Shown here one piece after another: positions 1 to 8,552 of a stretch of 64,000 nt of DNA. Source of the DNA: Phormidesmis sp963710175. GTDB taxonomy: Bacteria; Cyanobacteriota; Cyanobacteriia; Phormidesmidales; Phormidesmidaceae. Every line of letters starts with the position of its first letter. Position 1 is the first letter of the stretch. The notes under the pieces were generated by a model, which was given only the letters and a program-made list of their open reading frames with translations, was not told the origin of the DNA and ran no database searches. The position numbers and the translations under genes were made by a program. The stretch is from contig CAVPZC010000002.1 of NCBI GenBank assembly GCA_963710175.1, positions 744,001 through 808,000 of the forward strand, given 5' to 3'.

Positions 1-149
1 GGTCCAGCAACTCTCCGGGGTCAAATGCTCAGCCGTCTTGAGGGCAAAGTGCGATAATACAGCGGTGCCATTGCAACACGCCATTGCAAAGCAACGATTA
101 GCAGCTCAGATACCTGACCACAGTTTTGTTCAAGAGATTTTCAATCAGC

Positions 150-1766
150 ATGACCCTAAAGCGTATCGTCCTCTCTTTTTTGACGTTTATCGTGGCATTG
201 GAGATGGGCGCATCGCTCATTAGCAGCCTGGGCGAACCACAGGTCGGCAACCAGCTACAGCTCTATCAGACCGATCTGCTGCTGCAAGCCAGCGAATGGC
301 AAGGTAGCGGCCTGGCAGAGGCGGAGGTGCAGCAGTTCCGCAGCGCTATTTTTGGTGAAGATGCTCTAGAGGCGGCTACTGAGCAGTATTTAAAGGTGCG
401 CCAGGAGTCGGCTACCGGGCTAGCTCGCATAGAGCAGCTAGCAGGCAGTGCTGATGCCGACAGCGGCGGTCAACCGCTGAGCGCTATGGCCTCAACGCAG
501 CGACAGCTGATCGACCAGATCGATCTGCGATTGGGCATGGTGCAAGCGCAGCAAGGTCAGGCGGACAAGGCCATCGCAACCTGGCGACAGCTGGCCGATA
601 GAGCAGGCGATGAGGCGATCACTGCTGCTACTCTGGCCGATCTCTGGCAAACCCCACCGGCTGTATATCCAGAAACAGAAGCGGTTCTCAAGGAGCAGCT
701 AAGCGGCTGGTTTCGCTACAGCGCGATCAATCGCCTTTACACCGTTGAAGATCAAACCGCACAGCTAACGCAGCTAGAAGCGAGCGAAAGCGCCACCGCT
801 GAACGCACTCTAATCAAGCTGGCTCTGGTAGAAATATTGCCTTCTTTAGGTGGGCTGCTGGGCACAGCAGGACTGATAGCGCTCATCGGGCAGCGGCTGC
901 TGAAGGGTAAAGAGGCGGCTATCTTGGCGGTTCCCGAGGGGCGTTGGCAGGTGCCCTGGGATTGGGAAGTGGTCTGGCAGGTGATTGTAGGTGGCTTTTT
1001 GTTTGTCGGGCAGATCGTCCTGCCGTTGGGGCTACAGGTTGGCTTAGCCGCAGGGCAGTCTTTCCTACTACCGGGCCCAGGGGCAGGCGGTGCGGCGGAT
1101 GCCGGATTAGCGATTGTCGGGTCTGCTTTGGCTCAATGGAGCCCTCATTGGACTTTAGACAGTCTGGTGATAGGGCTGAGCAGCCGGGGTAAAGCCTTCT
1201 ACTCGCTGGCATTTTATTTGCTGATGGCAGCGAGTACGCTGGGCGTGCTGTACTGGTCTATTAAAAGCTACTTGCCTTTGCCCAAGGGCTGGTTTCAGAT
1301 CAGGCTACGAGGCAAATGGCCGCTGTGGGGACTGGGCAGCTACTTCGTGGCGCTGCCTTTGATGGTGATAGTTTCTTTGCTCAACCAGCAAATTTGGCAG
1401 GGTCAGGGCGGCAATAATCCCATTTTGCAGCTGGTGCTAGAAGAGCGCGATCCGCTAGCGCTGGGACTGTTTTTGTTTACGGCGGCGATCGCTGCCCCCG
1501 TCTTCGAAGAAATTCTGTTTCGCGGCTTTTTGCTGCCGTCGCTGACTCGCTATCTGCCGGTTTGGGGTGCGATTGGCCTGAGCAGTCTGATTTTTTCGGT
1601 AGCTCACCTGAGCTTTTCAGAGGTGCTGCCGCTCACTGTGCTGGGCGCAATTTTGGGGTTTGCGTATGTGCGATCGCGCAACCTGATGTCCTCTATTTTG
1701 CTTCACAGCGCTTGGAATAGCGTCACCATGCTAGGGCTATTCGTACTGGGCAGCGGCAGTAATTAA
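150..1766 (+). CDS. CPBP family intramembrane metalloprotease
   Basis: Probable integral-membrane protease of the CPBP/Rce1-like (Abi) family. The C-terminal domain carries the family motif EEILFRG (about residues 453-459 of 538), followed by a FSVAH segment and a terminal HSAWN segment that supply the other expected metal-binding positions. Several hydrophobic segments precede it. The N-terminal half is a soluble, Ala/Gln-rich helical region of about 200 residues after a first membrane anchor, as in other long cyanobacterial CPBP proteins. I prefer the ATG at 150 over an in-frame ATG at 126 because the family usually begins with a short Lys/Arg stretch just before the anchor (MTLKRIVLS). The substrate is unknown. 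Confidence 0.85.
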   Translation: MTLKRIVLSFLTFIVALEMGASLISSLGEPQVGNQLQLYQTDLLLQASEWQGSGLAEAEVQQFRSAIFGEDALEAATEQYLKVRQESATGLARIEQLAGSADADSGGQPLSAMASTQRQLIDQIDLRLGMVQAQQGQADKAIATWRQLADRAGDEAITAATLADLWQTPPAVYPETEAVLKEQLSGWFRYSAINRLYTVEDQTAQLTQLEASESATAERTLIKLALVEILPSLGGLLGTAGLIALIGQRLLKGKEAAILAVPEGRWQVPWDWEVVWQVIVGGFLFVGQIVLPLGLQVGLAAGQSFLLPGPGAGGAADAGLAIVGSALAQWSPHWTLDSLVIGLSSRGKAFYSLAFYLLMAASTLGVLYWSIKSYLPLPKGWFQIRLRGKWPLWGLGSYFVALPLMVIVSLLNQQIWQGQGGNNPILQLVLEERDPLALGLFLFTAAIAAPVFEEILFRGFLLPSLTRYLPVWGAIGLSSLIFSVAHLSFSEVLPLTVLGAILGFAYVRSRNLMSSILLHSAWNSVTMLGLFVLGSGSN

Positions 1767-1801
1767 TGGCGGCTTCCTGGCCAAACCCGGCCAAACGCAG
1801 A

Positions 1802-1906
1802 TATAGCGAAGCGCGGATGCATTCGCGCTTCGCGGAGCACTTTGCCTGTTGCTATAGATGGCTTACAGTCAGTAATGCTGCATGAAGCAAAGTGCCAGAA
1901 GCTATA
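1802..1906 (-). repeat. 105-bp structured repeat, copy 1
   Basis: Read on the minus strand, this is one of four 105-bp elements in the window. It has TATAGC/GCTATA ends, an inner helix (GCACTTTGC with GCAAAGTGC) and a 3' hairpin with arms GAAGCGCG/CGCGCTTC around the loop AATGCATC. It is almost identical to the copies at 53570 and 60834. It fills the gap between two convergent genes and ends 3 bp before the stop codon of the minus-strand gene at 1910. Confidence 0.9.
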
Positions 1907-1909
1907 GAT

Positions 1910-2488
1910 TCAATCTTCTTCCTGAGGCGGCCATTCCTCTTCTTCCGCCGATGTTTCTGCTGATGCTGAGGAGGTTTCCTCAACCGCACTAGCCGGCGGA
2001 TTTGCAGAACCATATCCTGCTGATGGCTCGGGCGACGCGACAGCTTTGTTAAGTTCTGGCGGGGCAGGCTGAGGGGGGATGTTGGTAGACGCTGCTGCAT
2101 TGCTACTGGCCGGGCCGATTGCCGAATTGGTCGCCGGGTTAGGGTCTAGCCCTAGCTGTTGGCGAGCTTGAGCCAGCAAGTAAGCTGCGCCCGAGCGCCC
2201 TGTATCTAGCAGGCTTTTGCCAGCGGCTACCGGCTTTACATCCGTTGCACTGCTCGCACCACTACTCTGCCGCTCTATCCAACTGCGAATGCCTTGACCT
2301 GTCCTCACCGAAGCATCGCCAAACCAAGCGCCGAAGACAAATACCGAACAAATCACCAGCCAAATCAGCTGAGCCAATTCTGTGAGAATGGTGCCAGTCA
2401 GATTGAGCGACTCCTGATAGGTGGCAGCAGTTTCGTTGGAAAATAAAAGGTCCCAAAGCTTGGAGGACTGCGCTTGAATACGATCCAT
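1910..2488 (-). CDS. Hypothetical membrane protein
   Basis: A 192-residue protein that I do not recognise. It has one strong hydrophobic segment near residues 32-55 (ending FVFGAWFGDA), preceded by an amphipathic N-terminus. The C-terminal half is a low-complexity Ala/Ser/Pro/Glu-rich tail ending in an acidic run. The layout suggests a single-span membrane protein with a disordered tail. It lies convergent to the CPBP gene, with a 105-bp repeat between them. Codon use resembles neighbouring genes, so it is probably real. Confidence 0.65.
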   Translation of the reverse strand: MDRIQAQSSKLWDLLFSNETAATYQESLNLTGTILTELAQLIWLVICSVFVFGAWFGDASVRTGQGIRSWIERQSSGASSATDVKPVAAGKSLLDTGRSGAAYLLAQARQQLGLDPNPATNSAIGPASSNAAASTNIPPQPAPPELNKAVASPEPSAGYGSANPPASAVEETSSASAETSAEEEEWPPQEED

Positions 2489-2553
2489 GGGTTTATAGGG
2501 GATTGGGTTTTCAACAGATCGGTGGGTAGAGCACTTACCTTCAGACAGCTAGA

Positions 2554-3507
2554 TTAGCTACCCCAAACCTTTTGTAAAACTGCCTCTGGTTGGATATCGG
2601 ACACCCTATTGGTATCAGATGTAATGCCTAAGAATCGAGCTTCTTCGCCCCGAATAGGCGGTAGCATTTCGTCAGGCTTATTTTTGCCAAAGAGCGCTAG
2701 TGTGAACACCTTGAGAGCAACCGATAGCTGCATGATGTAGCTATTTGGCGTCAGTACCAGATCGGCCCCGGCAATGATAGCCGCTGTTTGGCCAATGTTT
2801 TCTGCCATCGCAACAATTAGCCGAGAATCTTCAGTTTTGAGGGCGTTGGCCTGCTCTGTGCTGTGGTTGGTTTGCAGCAGTACCACCGGCAGCTGCGGCT
2901 GCTTGTCGCGAAAGTCTTGGATCAGCTTTTGCCAGCTAGCAACCGGGTAGGCGGACTGGCCGCCCGTCTCTGGTCCCGGATACATAAGCACGTAGCCGTC
3001 TTTCAGCTTAAGCCGATCGCGCAGCGCATTGGCCCAGGCAATATCGCCTTCTGGCACATTGATTACAGGGTCAGGAATATCCCCTTTGATATCAATAGCG
3101 TTCAGCAAATCGTGGTAGCGCTCGGCCTGATACTGAGCGCTATCGGGCACAGTTGCCGTATAAAACCAGGGGGTCCCGGCTGACCTGTAGGTGATGCGAT
3201 TAGGCACGCCGCTGAGCCATAGCAAAAGGCCGATGTTCCAGCTAGGCTGGGTTGTCAGGGCAACTTCGTATTCGCGATCGCGAATAGTCCCCAGTAAATT
3301 AGCCCAGTCAGAGGGGCTTTTTGCACTCGCAAACGTAAAGGGAATGACGGTATTGACAATCTTCGAGACTCGGTAAGCGGCAGCTGACTTAGGTTCAACT
3401 ACGACAGCAATTTCGGCCTTGGGGTAGGCCCTTTTAATATCGTCTAAGGCCGGAAAAAACAAAAGCTGATGACTGATGCCGCCAGGGACTAGGGCCAATA
3501 TACGCAT
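2554..3507 (-). CDS. Glycosyltransferase family 9 (heptosyltransferase-like)
   Basis: A 317-residue protein with the GT9/ADP-heptose:LPS heptosyltransferase fold. The N-terminus (RILALVPGGISHQLLFFPAL) fits the first Rossmann strand and loop. The second half has the pattern expected for nucleotide-sugar binding (YPGPETGGQSAYP, then LVLTPNSYIMQLSVAL in place of the usual D-T-xx-xHlA). GT9 enzymes add sugars to lipopolysaccharide or surface glycans at the inner face of the plasma membrane. The exact donor and acceptor cannot be told. The gene is alone, 65 bp downstream of the 2488 start. Confidence 0.75.
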   Translation of the reverse strand: MRILALVPGGISHQLLFFPALDDIKRAYPKAEIAVVVEPKSAAAYRVSKIVNTVIPFTFASAKSPSDWANLLGTIRDREYEVALTTQPSWNIGLLLWLSGVPNRITYRSAGTPWFYTATVPDSAQYQAERYHDLLNAIDIKGDIPDPVINVPEGDIAWANALRDRLKLKDGYVLMYPGPETGGQSAYPVASWQKLIQDFRDKQPQLPVVLLQTNHSTEQANALKTEDSRLIVAMAENIGQTAAIIAGADLVLTPNSYIMQLSVALKVFTLALFGKNKPDEMLPPIRGEEARFLGITSDTNRVSDIQPEAVLQKVWGS

Positions 3508-3672
3508 GCGGGTTAAAATTTAATATTTTTATCCGCTCACCATTCTAAGGGACGTCGGGGATTAAACACGATATACCACCAGAAATAAACCCAAATTGCG
3601 GTGAAACAGTGTTTTTAACTACCAATTAAGGTGTACATATGACCTTAGCTCGATCAGTCTATTCCTTTTGAT

Positions 3673-4392
3673 ATGCATTTACTCTTGCCAGCCGCTGGCG
3701 TTGGTCGCCGCATGGGCAGCGATCGCAACAAGCTGTTAATGACGCTAATAGACCGCCCCATCCTCGCCTGGACACTAGACGCCGCCATTGCTGCCAGTAG
3801 CATCGACTGGATCGGCATTATCTGCCAGCCGGTAGACCGAGCCGACTTTGAGCAAATTGTTAGCCAAACGCTCAGCCAGCACAAACGGCCCAAGCCAGTA
3901 GAATTTATCTCCGGTGGCGATACCCGACAAGCCTCGGTATATAACGGATTGCAAGCATTACCCGCAGCAGCTACTCATGTCCTGATTCACGATGGCGCGC
4001 GCTGTCTGGCCACTCCAAACCTATTTAATCGCTGTGCGGCGGCAGTCAAACAGACGGCAGGACTGATCGCAGCAATCCCGGTCAAAGACACAATTAAGCA
4101 GGTCAACAGTCAGAGAATTATCACCCACACCCCGGATCGCGCTCAGCTCTGGGCAGCGCAGACGCCTCAAGGGTTTGAGGTGAATTCGCTGAAGCGATGT
4201 CACAGTCAGGGGCAGCAGCAAAATTGGCAGGTGACTGATGATGCAGCACTGCTAGAAAAGTGCGGGATGCCGGTGAGCATTGTCGAAGGGGAGGAGACTA
4301 ATTTGAAGGTAACGACCCCTGTGGATTTGGCGATCGCTCAGTTCATCCTGCAACAGCGCACTCAAGCCAGTGCCCCAAAGGCTAGCCACTAA
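3673..4392 (+). CDS. ispD: 2-C-methyl-D-erythritol 4-phosphate cytidylyltransferase
   Basis: Third enzyme of the MEP isoprenoid pathway: it couples CTP to methylerythritol phosphate, feeding carotenoid, phytol and quinone synthesis. The 239-residue length is normal. The N-terminal CTP-binding loop PAAGVGRRMGSDRNKLLM (residues 6-23) includes the conserved Arg and Lys. HDGARC and TPQGF motifs follow at the expected spacing. The start ATG at 3673 puts the glycine-rich loop at residue 6, as usual. It is an isolated plus-strand gene. Confidence 0.95.
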   Translation: MHLLLPAAGVGRRMGSDRNKLLMTLIDRPILAWTLDAAIAASSIDWIGIICQPVDRADFEQIVSQTLSQHKRPKPVEFISGGDTRQASVYNGLQALPAAATHVLIHDGARCLATPNLFNRCAAAVKQTAGLIAAIPVKDTIKQVNSQRIITHTPDRAQLWAAQTPQGFEVNSLKRCHSQGQQQNWQVTDDAALLEKCGMPVSIVEGEETNLKVTTPVDLAIAQFILQQRTQASAPKASH

Positions 4393-4476
4393 AAAATTCC
4401 CCAGCCTTACAGTGCGACTAGGGAGCAAAGGCAATTGTCTTTGGCAGAGTGGCTGCCAGAGATTATGGCAGTAATT

Positions 4477-4596
4477 TTAGAGATCGCCGCCGCGCAAGGC
4501 TAGCAAAAATACGACCGCCGGGCCAGAAATGACCACCATAGCCAGCATGGTGAGCTGAGCAATCAAAACAAAATCGATGTTACTTAAAAAGGCCAT
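4477..4596 (-). CDS. psb30: Photosystem II protein Psb30 (Ycf12)
   Basis: A 39-residue single-span membrane peptide, easily missed because of its size. After a short N-terminus (MAFLSNIDF) there is one hydrophobic helix and a C-terminus with the block ISGPAVVFLLALRGGDL. That Gly-Pro followed by FLLA-R-G-(D/N)-L is characteristic of Psb30/Ycf12, a small subunit at the edge of the photosystem II core near cytochrome b559. A strong Shine-Dalgarno (GGAGG, 4600-4605 region) sits about five bases before the ATG at 4594-4596, supporting this start. It is monocistronic. Confidence 0.87.
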   Translation of the reverse strand: MAFLSNIDFVLIAQLTMLAMVVISGPAVVFLLALRGGDL

Positions 4597-4842
4597 TTAT
4601 CCTCCGAACAGTTCTAGCCGAACCACATTGAGACAATCTCACATTAGTCAGTATTGTACCTGCTGAAGGCAGCTGAAATTAAACTTTGTTTACAAAATTC
4701 TAAGTTATAAGAGTCCCCCTTCTCATACGTTTTAGTTCGCAAAGAGCGCCTTCGAGAGCGTTTAGAGAGGGCATAGTCAACCGGGGTGCGATACCGTATA
4801 GCAGGCTTACCTTTTATCTATACACGTTATCTGCGAAATATT

Positions 4843-5226
4843 ATGGCTACCTGGCAGTGCGTTAAAAACTGCGGTGCTTGCTGCCAGCTCGATCCAGCAG
4901 ATCGCCCCGACCTCGACAGCTATCTAACGCCCGCTGAACTAGCGCTCTATATGAGCATGGTTGGCGAAGACGGCTGGTGCATTCACTACGATACGACCAA
5001 GCGCGAATGCCGCATTTACGATCAGCGGCCTAGCTTCTGCCGGGTAGAGCCCGAAACTTTTGCGCAGCTATACAAGATTGCGCCCGCAGCGCTGAACGAC
5101 TTTGCCATTGAGTGCTGTGAGCAGCAGATTACCGGCATCTACGGTAGTCACAGCGAGGAAATGACCCGGTTTTATCAGGCGGTAGGAATAGAAAGCAGGG
5201 TGATCGAGCTAACGGCTGAAGACTGA
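4843..5226 (+). CDS. YkgJ-type cysteine-cluster protein
   Basis: A 127-residue protein of the YkgJ/UPF0153 putative metal-chelating family. The N-terminal signature CVKNCGACC (residues 6-14) and later cysteines (CIHYDTTKRECRIYDQRPSFCR) match the family's cysteine pattern, thought to bind Fe-S or zinc. An upstream GTG at 4786 would add 19 residues with no family match, so I place the start at ATG 4843 (MATWQ). Its role is not known. It is monocistronic, about 95 bp before the manganese-exchanger pair. Confidence 0.8.
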   Translation: MATWQCVKNCGACCQLDPADRPDLDSYLTPAELALYMSMVGEDGWCIHYDTTKRECRIYDQRPSFCRVEPETFAQLYKIAPAALNDFAIECCEQQITGIYGSHSEEMTRFYQAVGIESRVIELTAED

Positions 5227-5321
5227 ACCGGTTCGACGGTTGCGGTGCAGGGCAATTTACTGGTTGAGATTGCGATCGCCGCTACCTTTACGGATAATGA
5301 AACAAATATGAAATTGCTCGC

Positions 5322-5696
5322 ATGGTTTCTTCTTCCGACTCAGCTTCCCCTGAACCCTCAGCAGATCAGTTAGCTACAGACACCGAACTCAACGAGTTAG
5401 CTACTCAGCCGCCCAGCGTATTTTGGGGCGTATTTTTATCCACTTTTGTCACGATTTTCTTAGCAGAGCTAGGTGACAAAACTCAGGTCACTATCCTGTT
5501 GATGAGTGCGGGGTCGCAGTCACCGCTAACGGTATTTATTGGGGCAGGTCTGGCGCTGATTGCCACTAGCTTGGCGGGCGTGCTGCTGGGTCGTTGGCTA
5601 GCTAAGCGCGTGTCGTCAGCCACGCTGGACACCTGCGCCGGAATTTTGCTACTGCTGATCACAGTCGGGCTAGTCGGCGATATTGTCGGGCAGTAA
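5322..5696 (+). CDS. UPF0016/GDT1 half-size cation exchanger, subunit 1
   Basis: A 124-residue membrane protein with one copy of the UPF0016 (TMEM165/GDT1) signature ELGDKTQ after an acidic soluble N-terminus of about 35 residues. Full-length members have two such repeats. Here each repeat is a separate gene (the other starts at 5742), so the pair probably forms a heterodimer. This family moves Mn2+ or Ca2+. Split cyanobacterial versions have been described as hemi-manganese exchangers. Three hydrophobic segments are visible. The 45-bp gap to the next gene implies one operon. Confidence 0.85.
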   Translation: MVSSSDSASPEPSADQLATDTELNELATQPPSVFWGVFLSTFVTIFLAELGDKTQVTILLMSAGSQSPLTVFIGAGLALIATSLAGVLLGRWLAKRVSSATLDTCAGILLLLITVGLVGDIVGQ

Positions 5697-5741
5697 GGCC
5701 AGTCTGTCGGAGGATACGTTTTCAGGTATTGAGAGAAAGGT

Positions 5742-6032
5742 ATGGATTTTCAACTTTTAATCGTTAGCTTTACAGCGGTCTTTATCTCGGAGCTAGGTGA
5801 TAAGAGTCAGCTAGCGGCGATCGCCCTCGGCGGATCATCGTCCTCGCCTAAAGCTGTCTTCTTTGGTACCGCTAGCGCCCTATTACTCGCTACTCTAATC
5901 GGCGTGCTGCTCGGAGAAAGTACTGCCTTGCTGCTGCCAGACAAAGTCGTCAAAGGCGTAGCGGCTATCGGCTTTGGGCTGCTTGCGGTTCGTTTACTGT
6001 GGCCTGACAGCGAAACACCCAGCGAAGACTAG
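5742..6032 (+). CDS. UPF0016/GDT1 half-size cation exchanger, subunit 2
   Basis: The 96-residue partner of the preceding gene. It carries the second ELGDKSQ signature within the first helix (FISELGDKSQLAAIAL) and three hydrophobic segments. It lacks the soluble N-terminal extension of its partner. The start ATG at 5742 follows GAGAAAGGT. Like the first gene it is too short to act alone as a UPF0016 exchanger, so assembly with its neighbour is inferred. Likely transport of Mn2+ for photosystem II supply or homeostasis. It ends 8 bp before the stop of the convergent gene at 6041. Confidence 0.85.
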   Translation: MDFQLLIVSFTAVFISELGDKSQLAAIALGGSSSSPKAVFFGTASALLLATLIGVLLGESTALLLPDKVVKGVAAIGFGLLAVRLLWPDSETPSED

Positions 6033-6040
6033 CGCTGAGC

Positions 6041-6577
6041 CTACTCGAACGTAGCCGCCACGTCGCGGTAGCAGAGCTTCACTAGCCAGCCAGCCGCAAT
6101 TAGCTTGACGGCTTCTAAGCCCCAGTAGAGAGCGTGCATGTAGCTCATTGCCTGAGGCACAGGCTGAGCCTGCATTTCTAGAGAGCCGCTCAAGTCGAGG
6201 CCCAGCGCGCTCATGTGGGGAGTGAGAATGTAAGTGTAGATCAAGGCGATCGCCAGCAGTGCACCGCTGATAACCAAAGCCCACCGGCTCTGCGACCCGC
6301 TAGCCACCACGTCAAACTGACTGCGACGCTGACGTAAGGCCAACAGCCCGGTCAAAATTGCAGCAGCACAGAGCAGCTCTACCCGGTTAAACAGCCAAAA
6401 GATGCTGTAGCCAGCAGTGGCAAACTCGGGGCCCTTCATCATGCCTGCTTCGTACATCATCGGCATCAGTAAGAAATCTAAAAGGGCGCTGCTGCTCAGC
6501 CAAAAAGTCACAATCAAAAGGACTAGAGCATCCCAATTAAACTGCCTGAAAGAGAGCTTAGAAGTCGTTATCATCAC
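6041..6577 (-). CDS. Four-helix membrane protein (DUF4149-like)
   Basis: A 178-residue protein with four clear hydrophobic segments (about residues 15-38, 58-80, 97-118 and 147-168). The pattern of helices, a small polar loop with HMSALGLDLSG and a conserved-looking ALYWGLEAVKL near the C-terminus resemble the DUF4149 group of uncharacterised membrane proteins. This is a judgement from pattern, not a search. It is convergent with the manganese-exchanger pair. Function unknown. Confidence 0.65.
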   Translation of the reverse strand: MMITTSKLSFRQFNWDALVLLIVTFWLSSSALLDFLLMPMMYEAGMMKGPEFATAGYSIFWLFNRVELLCAAAILTGLLALRQRRSQFDVVASGSQSRWALVISGALLAIALIYTYILTPHMSALGLDLSGSLEMQAQPVPQAMSYMHALYWGLEAVKLIAAGWLVKLCYRDVAATFE

Positions 6578-6887
6578 GGCCTGCCAATGAATTAGTAAGT
6601 TACTTTCACCTTAGCGAAAGTGACCCGGCTCTCCCGTAAATATTTCTTACTAAAAAACTAACCGGCTAAAAATAAGTTTGCATCGCTTAATGGTTGTTAA
6701 AACTCTCGCAGCATTGCTCAAAGAGAGCTGCTGACCAGACGATTTGGCGCAATGGCGAATCCCTCAAAGCAACGAATCACTCCCTCTATCTCAAAAGATT
6801 GACCTCAAAAGAATTGATCTCGGCAATGCATATGCATTACCATAGATGTGGGCATAAAAGATGTGAGCACAAAACCGCCAAGCAATC
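6578..6887. other. Intergenic region without recognised gene
   Basis: About 310 bp between divergent transcription units. It must hold the promoters of the membrane gene to the left and of the prlF-yhaV pair to the right. I see A/T-rich stretches around 6640-6675 and a short ATGCATATGCAT palindrome near 6826-6837, about 50 bp before prlF, a possible operator for the antitoxin. No convincing coding region or RNA is present. Confidence 0.4.
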
Positions 6888-7217
6888 ATGATCGATACGC
6901 AATTTGCTGTCGCCGAATCAACGCTGACCGACCGATATCAAACGACTGTCCCTAGCGCCGTCCGTAAGGCTCTAGGGCTCAGTAAGCAAGATAAAATTGC
7001 CTACCATGTTGGCACAGATGGCAAGGTCTATATCGCTCGCGCCGAGGAAGAAGACCCGGTTTTGGAAAAGTTCTTAGCTTTTCTGGCCAAAGACATTGAA
7101 CAAAATCCTCAAAATTTGAAACCAATCCCGGCGGAATGGGTAGATGGATTGAGATCTTTGCTGGCTAACGTCGATGTTGGCGACCTTAACGAGCCGCTTT
7201 CAGACGAGGATGAATAG
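6888..7217 (+). CDS. prlF: PrlF-type antitoxin (AbrB fold)
   Basis: A 109-residue antitoxin of the PrlF/SohA family. The N-terminal swapped-hairpin (AbrB/SpoVT) DNA-binding domain is seen in STLTDRYQTTVPSAVRKALGLSKQDKIAYHV (residues 11-41). The C-terminal part binds and neutralises the toxin. The stop codon directly abuts the toxin start at 7218, an arrangement that couples translation. By analogy with E. coli PrlF-YhaV it should repress its own promoter. A small palindrome lies about 50 bp upstream. Confidence 0.88.
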   Translation: MIDTQFAVAESTLTDRYQTTVPSAVRKALGLSKQDKIAYHVGTDGKVYIARAEEEDPVLEKFLAFLAKDIEQNPQNLKPIPAEWVDGLRSLLANVDVGDLNEPLSDEDE

Positions 7218-7715
7218 TTGACTGAGGCCAGAGAGCCGACCATCATCCACGGATGGAATATATTTGCTCATGCCTGCTTTCTCGGCCAAGTCGAGACGCT
7301 TCAGATTCAGGTTAATGAGCTGCGGCAAAAGTACCCTGAGACGTGGGAAACAAAAAACGCTGCAAAGCGGCTAGCGGTTATTACCAGATTTGTCACGGAT
7401 GATATTCCTCAAGACCCGACTCGTGACGTTTACCGTCAGGGCGGGGCGCTAGGCGATGAAAACAAGCACTGGTTCAGAGCTAAATTTTACCAGCAGTATC
7501 GCCTGTTTTTTAGATACCATCTGGAGAGCAGGGTGATCGTCTTTGGCTGGGTGAATGACCTTGAAACTAAGCGAGCGTACGATAGCAAGACAGACGCCTA
7601 TCGGGTTTTCAAAAAGATGATTGAGCGCGGCAATCCGCCGAATGATTGGGACGACTTGCTCAGAGCAGCTCAATCCGAGAGTAGCCGCTTGGAGAAAATT
7701 ATCGATCAGTTTTAG
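7218..7715 (+). CDS. yhaV: YhaV-type ribonuclease toxin
   Basis: A 165-residue RelE-superfamily endoribonuclease toxin of the YhaV group. Recognisable family blocks are NGW-like HGWNIFAHACFLGQ (residues 10-23), YRLFFRYHLESRVIVFGWVNDLETKRAYDSKTDAYRVF (about 94-131) and RGNPPNDWDDLL. The start must be the TTG immediately after the prlF stop, since no in-frame ATG precedes the conserved N-terminal block. The toxin appears full length, so the pair is probably functional. Confidence 0.88.
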   Translation: MTEAREPTIIHGWNIFAHACFLGQVETLQIQVNELRQKYPETWETKNAAKRLAVITRFVTDDIPQDPTRDVYRQGGALGDENKHWFRAKFYQQYRLFFRYHLESRVIVFGWVNDLETKRAYDSKTDAYRVFKKMIERGNPPNDWDDLLRAAQSESSRLEKIIDQF

Positions 7716-7754
7716 GGGGTTGCTCATTCAACATTCGTCGGGCTGCATCGGGAG

Positions 7755-8552
7755 ATGGCAATGCAAAAGTTGACTGGTCCAATGGGGCGGCAGTGGCTCA
7801 CAGTAGCGGCGGTGCTGTTGGCGATCGCCATCAATGCCCTCTCAAACTTCTATCCGCCCGCCGGTAAAAATATCGGCGAAGTCTCAAATACGACCTTTGC
7901 CGCTGTGCTGATTACGCCTGCTGGCTACGCCTTTGCGATTTGGGGGCTGATCTATATTGGGCTGATTGCCTTCAGTATCTATCAGGCTTTGCCCGCTCAA
8001 AGGCACCAGGCGGCGATCGCTCAAGTTTCCTGGGCAGTGATTGGCGCTTGCCTGCTGCAAATTCTGTGGGTTTACGCTTTTTTGACCGCCCGCTTTTGGC
8101 TGTCCGTAGCGCTGATGCTGGGCATTTTGGTCTGTCTGATGGCAGCCTATGTACAAACTCGCTCCGTGCGACCAAGCCGGTCCGTTCGCTGGCTGCTGCG
8201 ATCGCCTATCAGCATTTACTTCAGCTGGATCACAGTAGCAGCCGTCGTCAACGTGTCGTCGGCTTTAGTGATTAGCCTGCCTCCCGTCTGGTCAACCGTG
8301 TTCACTGGCTCGGTGGGGCTGACGGCAGTGATGATGCTGGTCAGCGCCGGGCTCGCAGCGACAGTGGCCCTGAAGTATAGGGACGTGGCCTATCTGGCGG
8401 TGACTGTTTGGGCCTTGAGTGCGATCGCTGTGCGCCAGTCCGGTATCCTTCTGCTGGTCTGCTTAGGGGTCACTTTGGCTATTGTTCTCAGCGTTGTAAT
8501 TGGGCGAATTGTGACGACAGGATCGAGGCGAAAGCAGCCAGAAACATCTTAG
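7755..8552 (+). CDS. TspO/MBR-family membrane protein
   Basis: A 265-residue membrane protein of the long tryptophan-rich sensory protein group (TspO/MBR related). The diagnostic block PAGYAFAIWGLIYIGLIAFSIYQ is at about residues 56-78. Seven or so hydrophobic segments follow, more than the five of classical TspO. Members bind tetrapyrroles and modulate stress responses, but the long form has no firm function. Its 3' end overlaps the stop of the convergent glycosyltransferase gene by 4 bp. Confidence 0.8.
   Translation: MAMQKLTGPMGRQWLTVAAVLLAIAINALSNFYPPAGKNIGEVSNTTFAAVLITPAGYAFAIWGLIYIGLIAFSIYQALPAQRHQAAIAQVSWAVIGACLLQILWVYAFLTARFWLSVALMLGILVCLMAAYVQTRSVRPSRSVRWLLRSPISIYFSWITVAAVVNVSSALVISLPPVWSTVFTGSVGLTAVMMLVSAGLAATVALKYRDVAYLAVTVWALSAIAVRQSGILLLVCLGVTLAIVLSVVIGRIVTTGSRRKQPETS

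Noticed and set aside
38..223. 61-residue open frame at the window start
   Set aside because: It overlaps the CPBP gene in another frame, has no family features, and its composition is not protein-like.
6694..6891. 65-residue frame before prlF
   Set aside because: Irregular composition, no ribosome site, and it occupies the likely promoter of prlF-yhaV.
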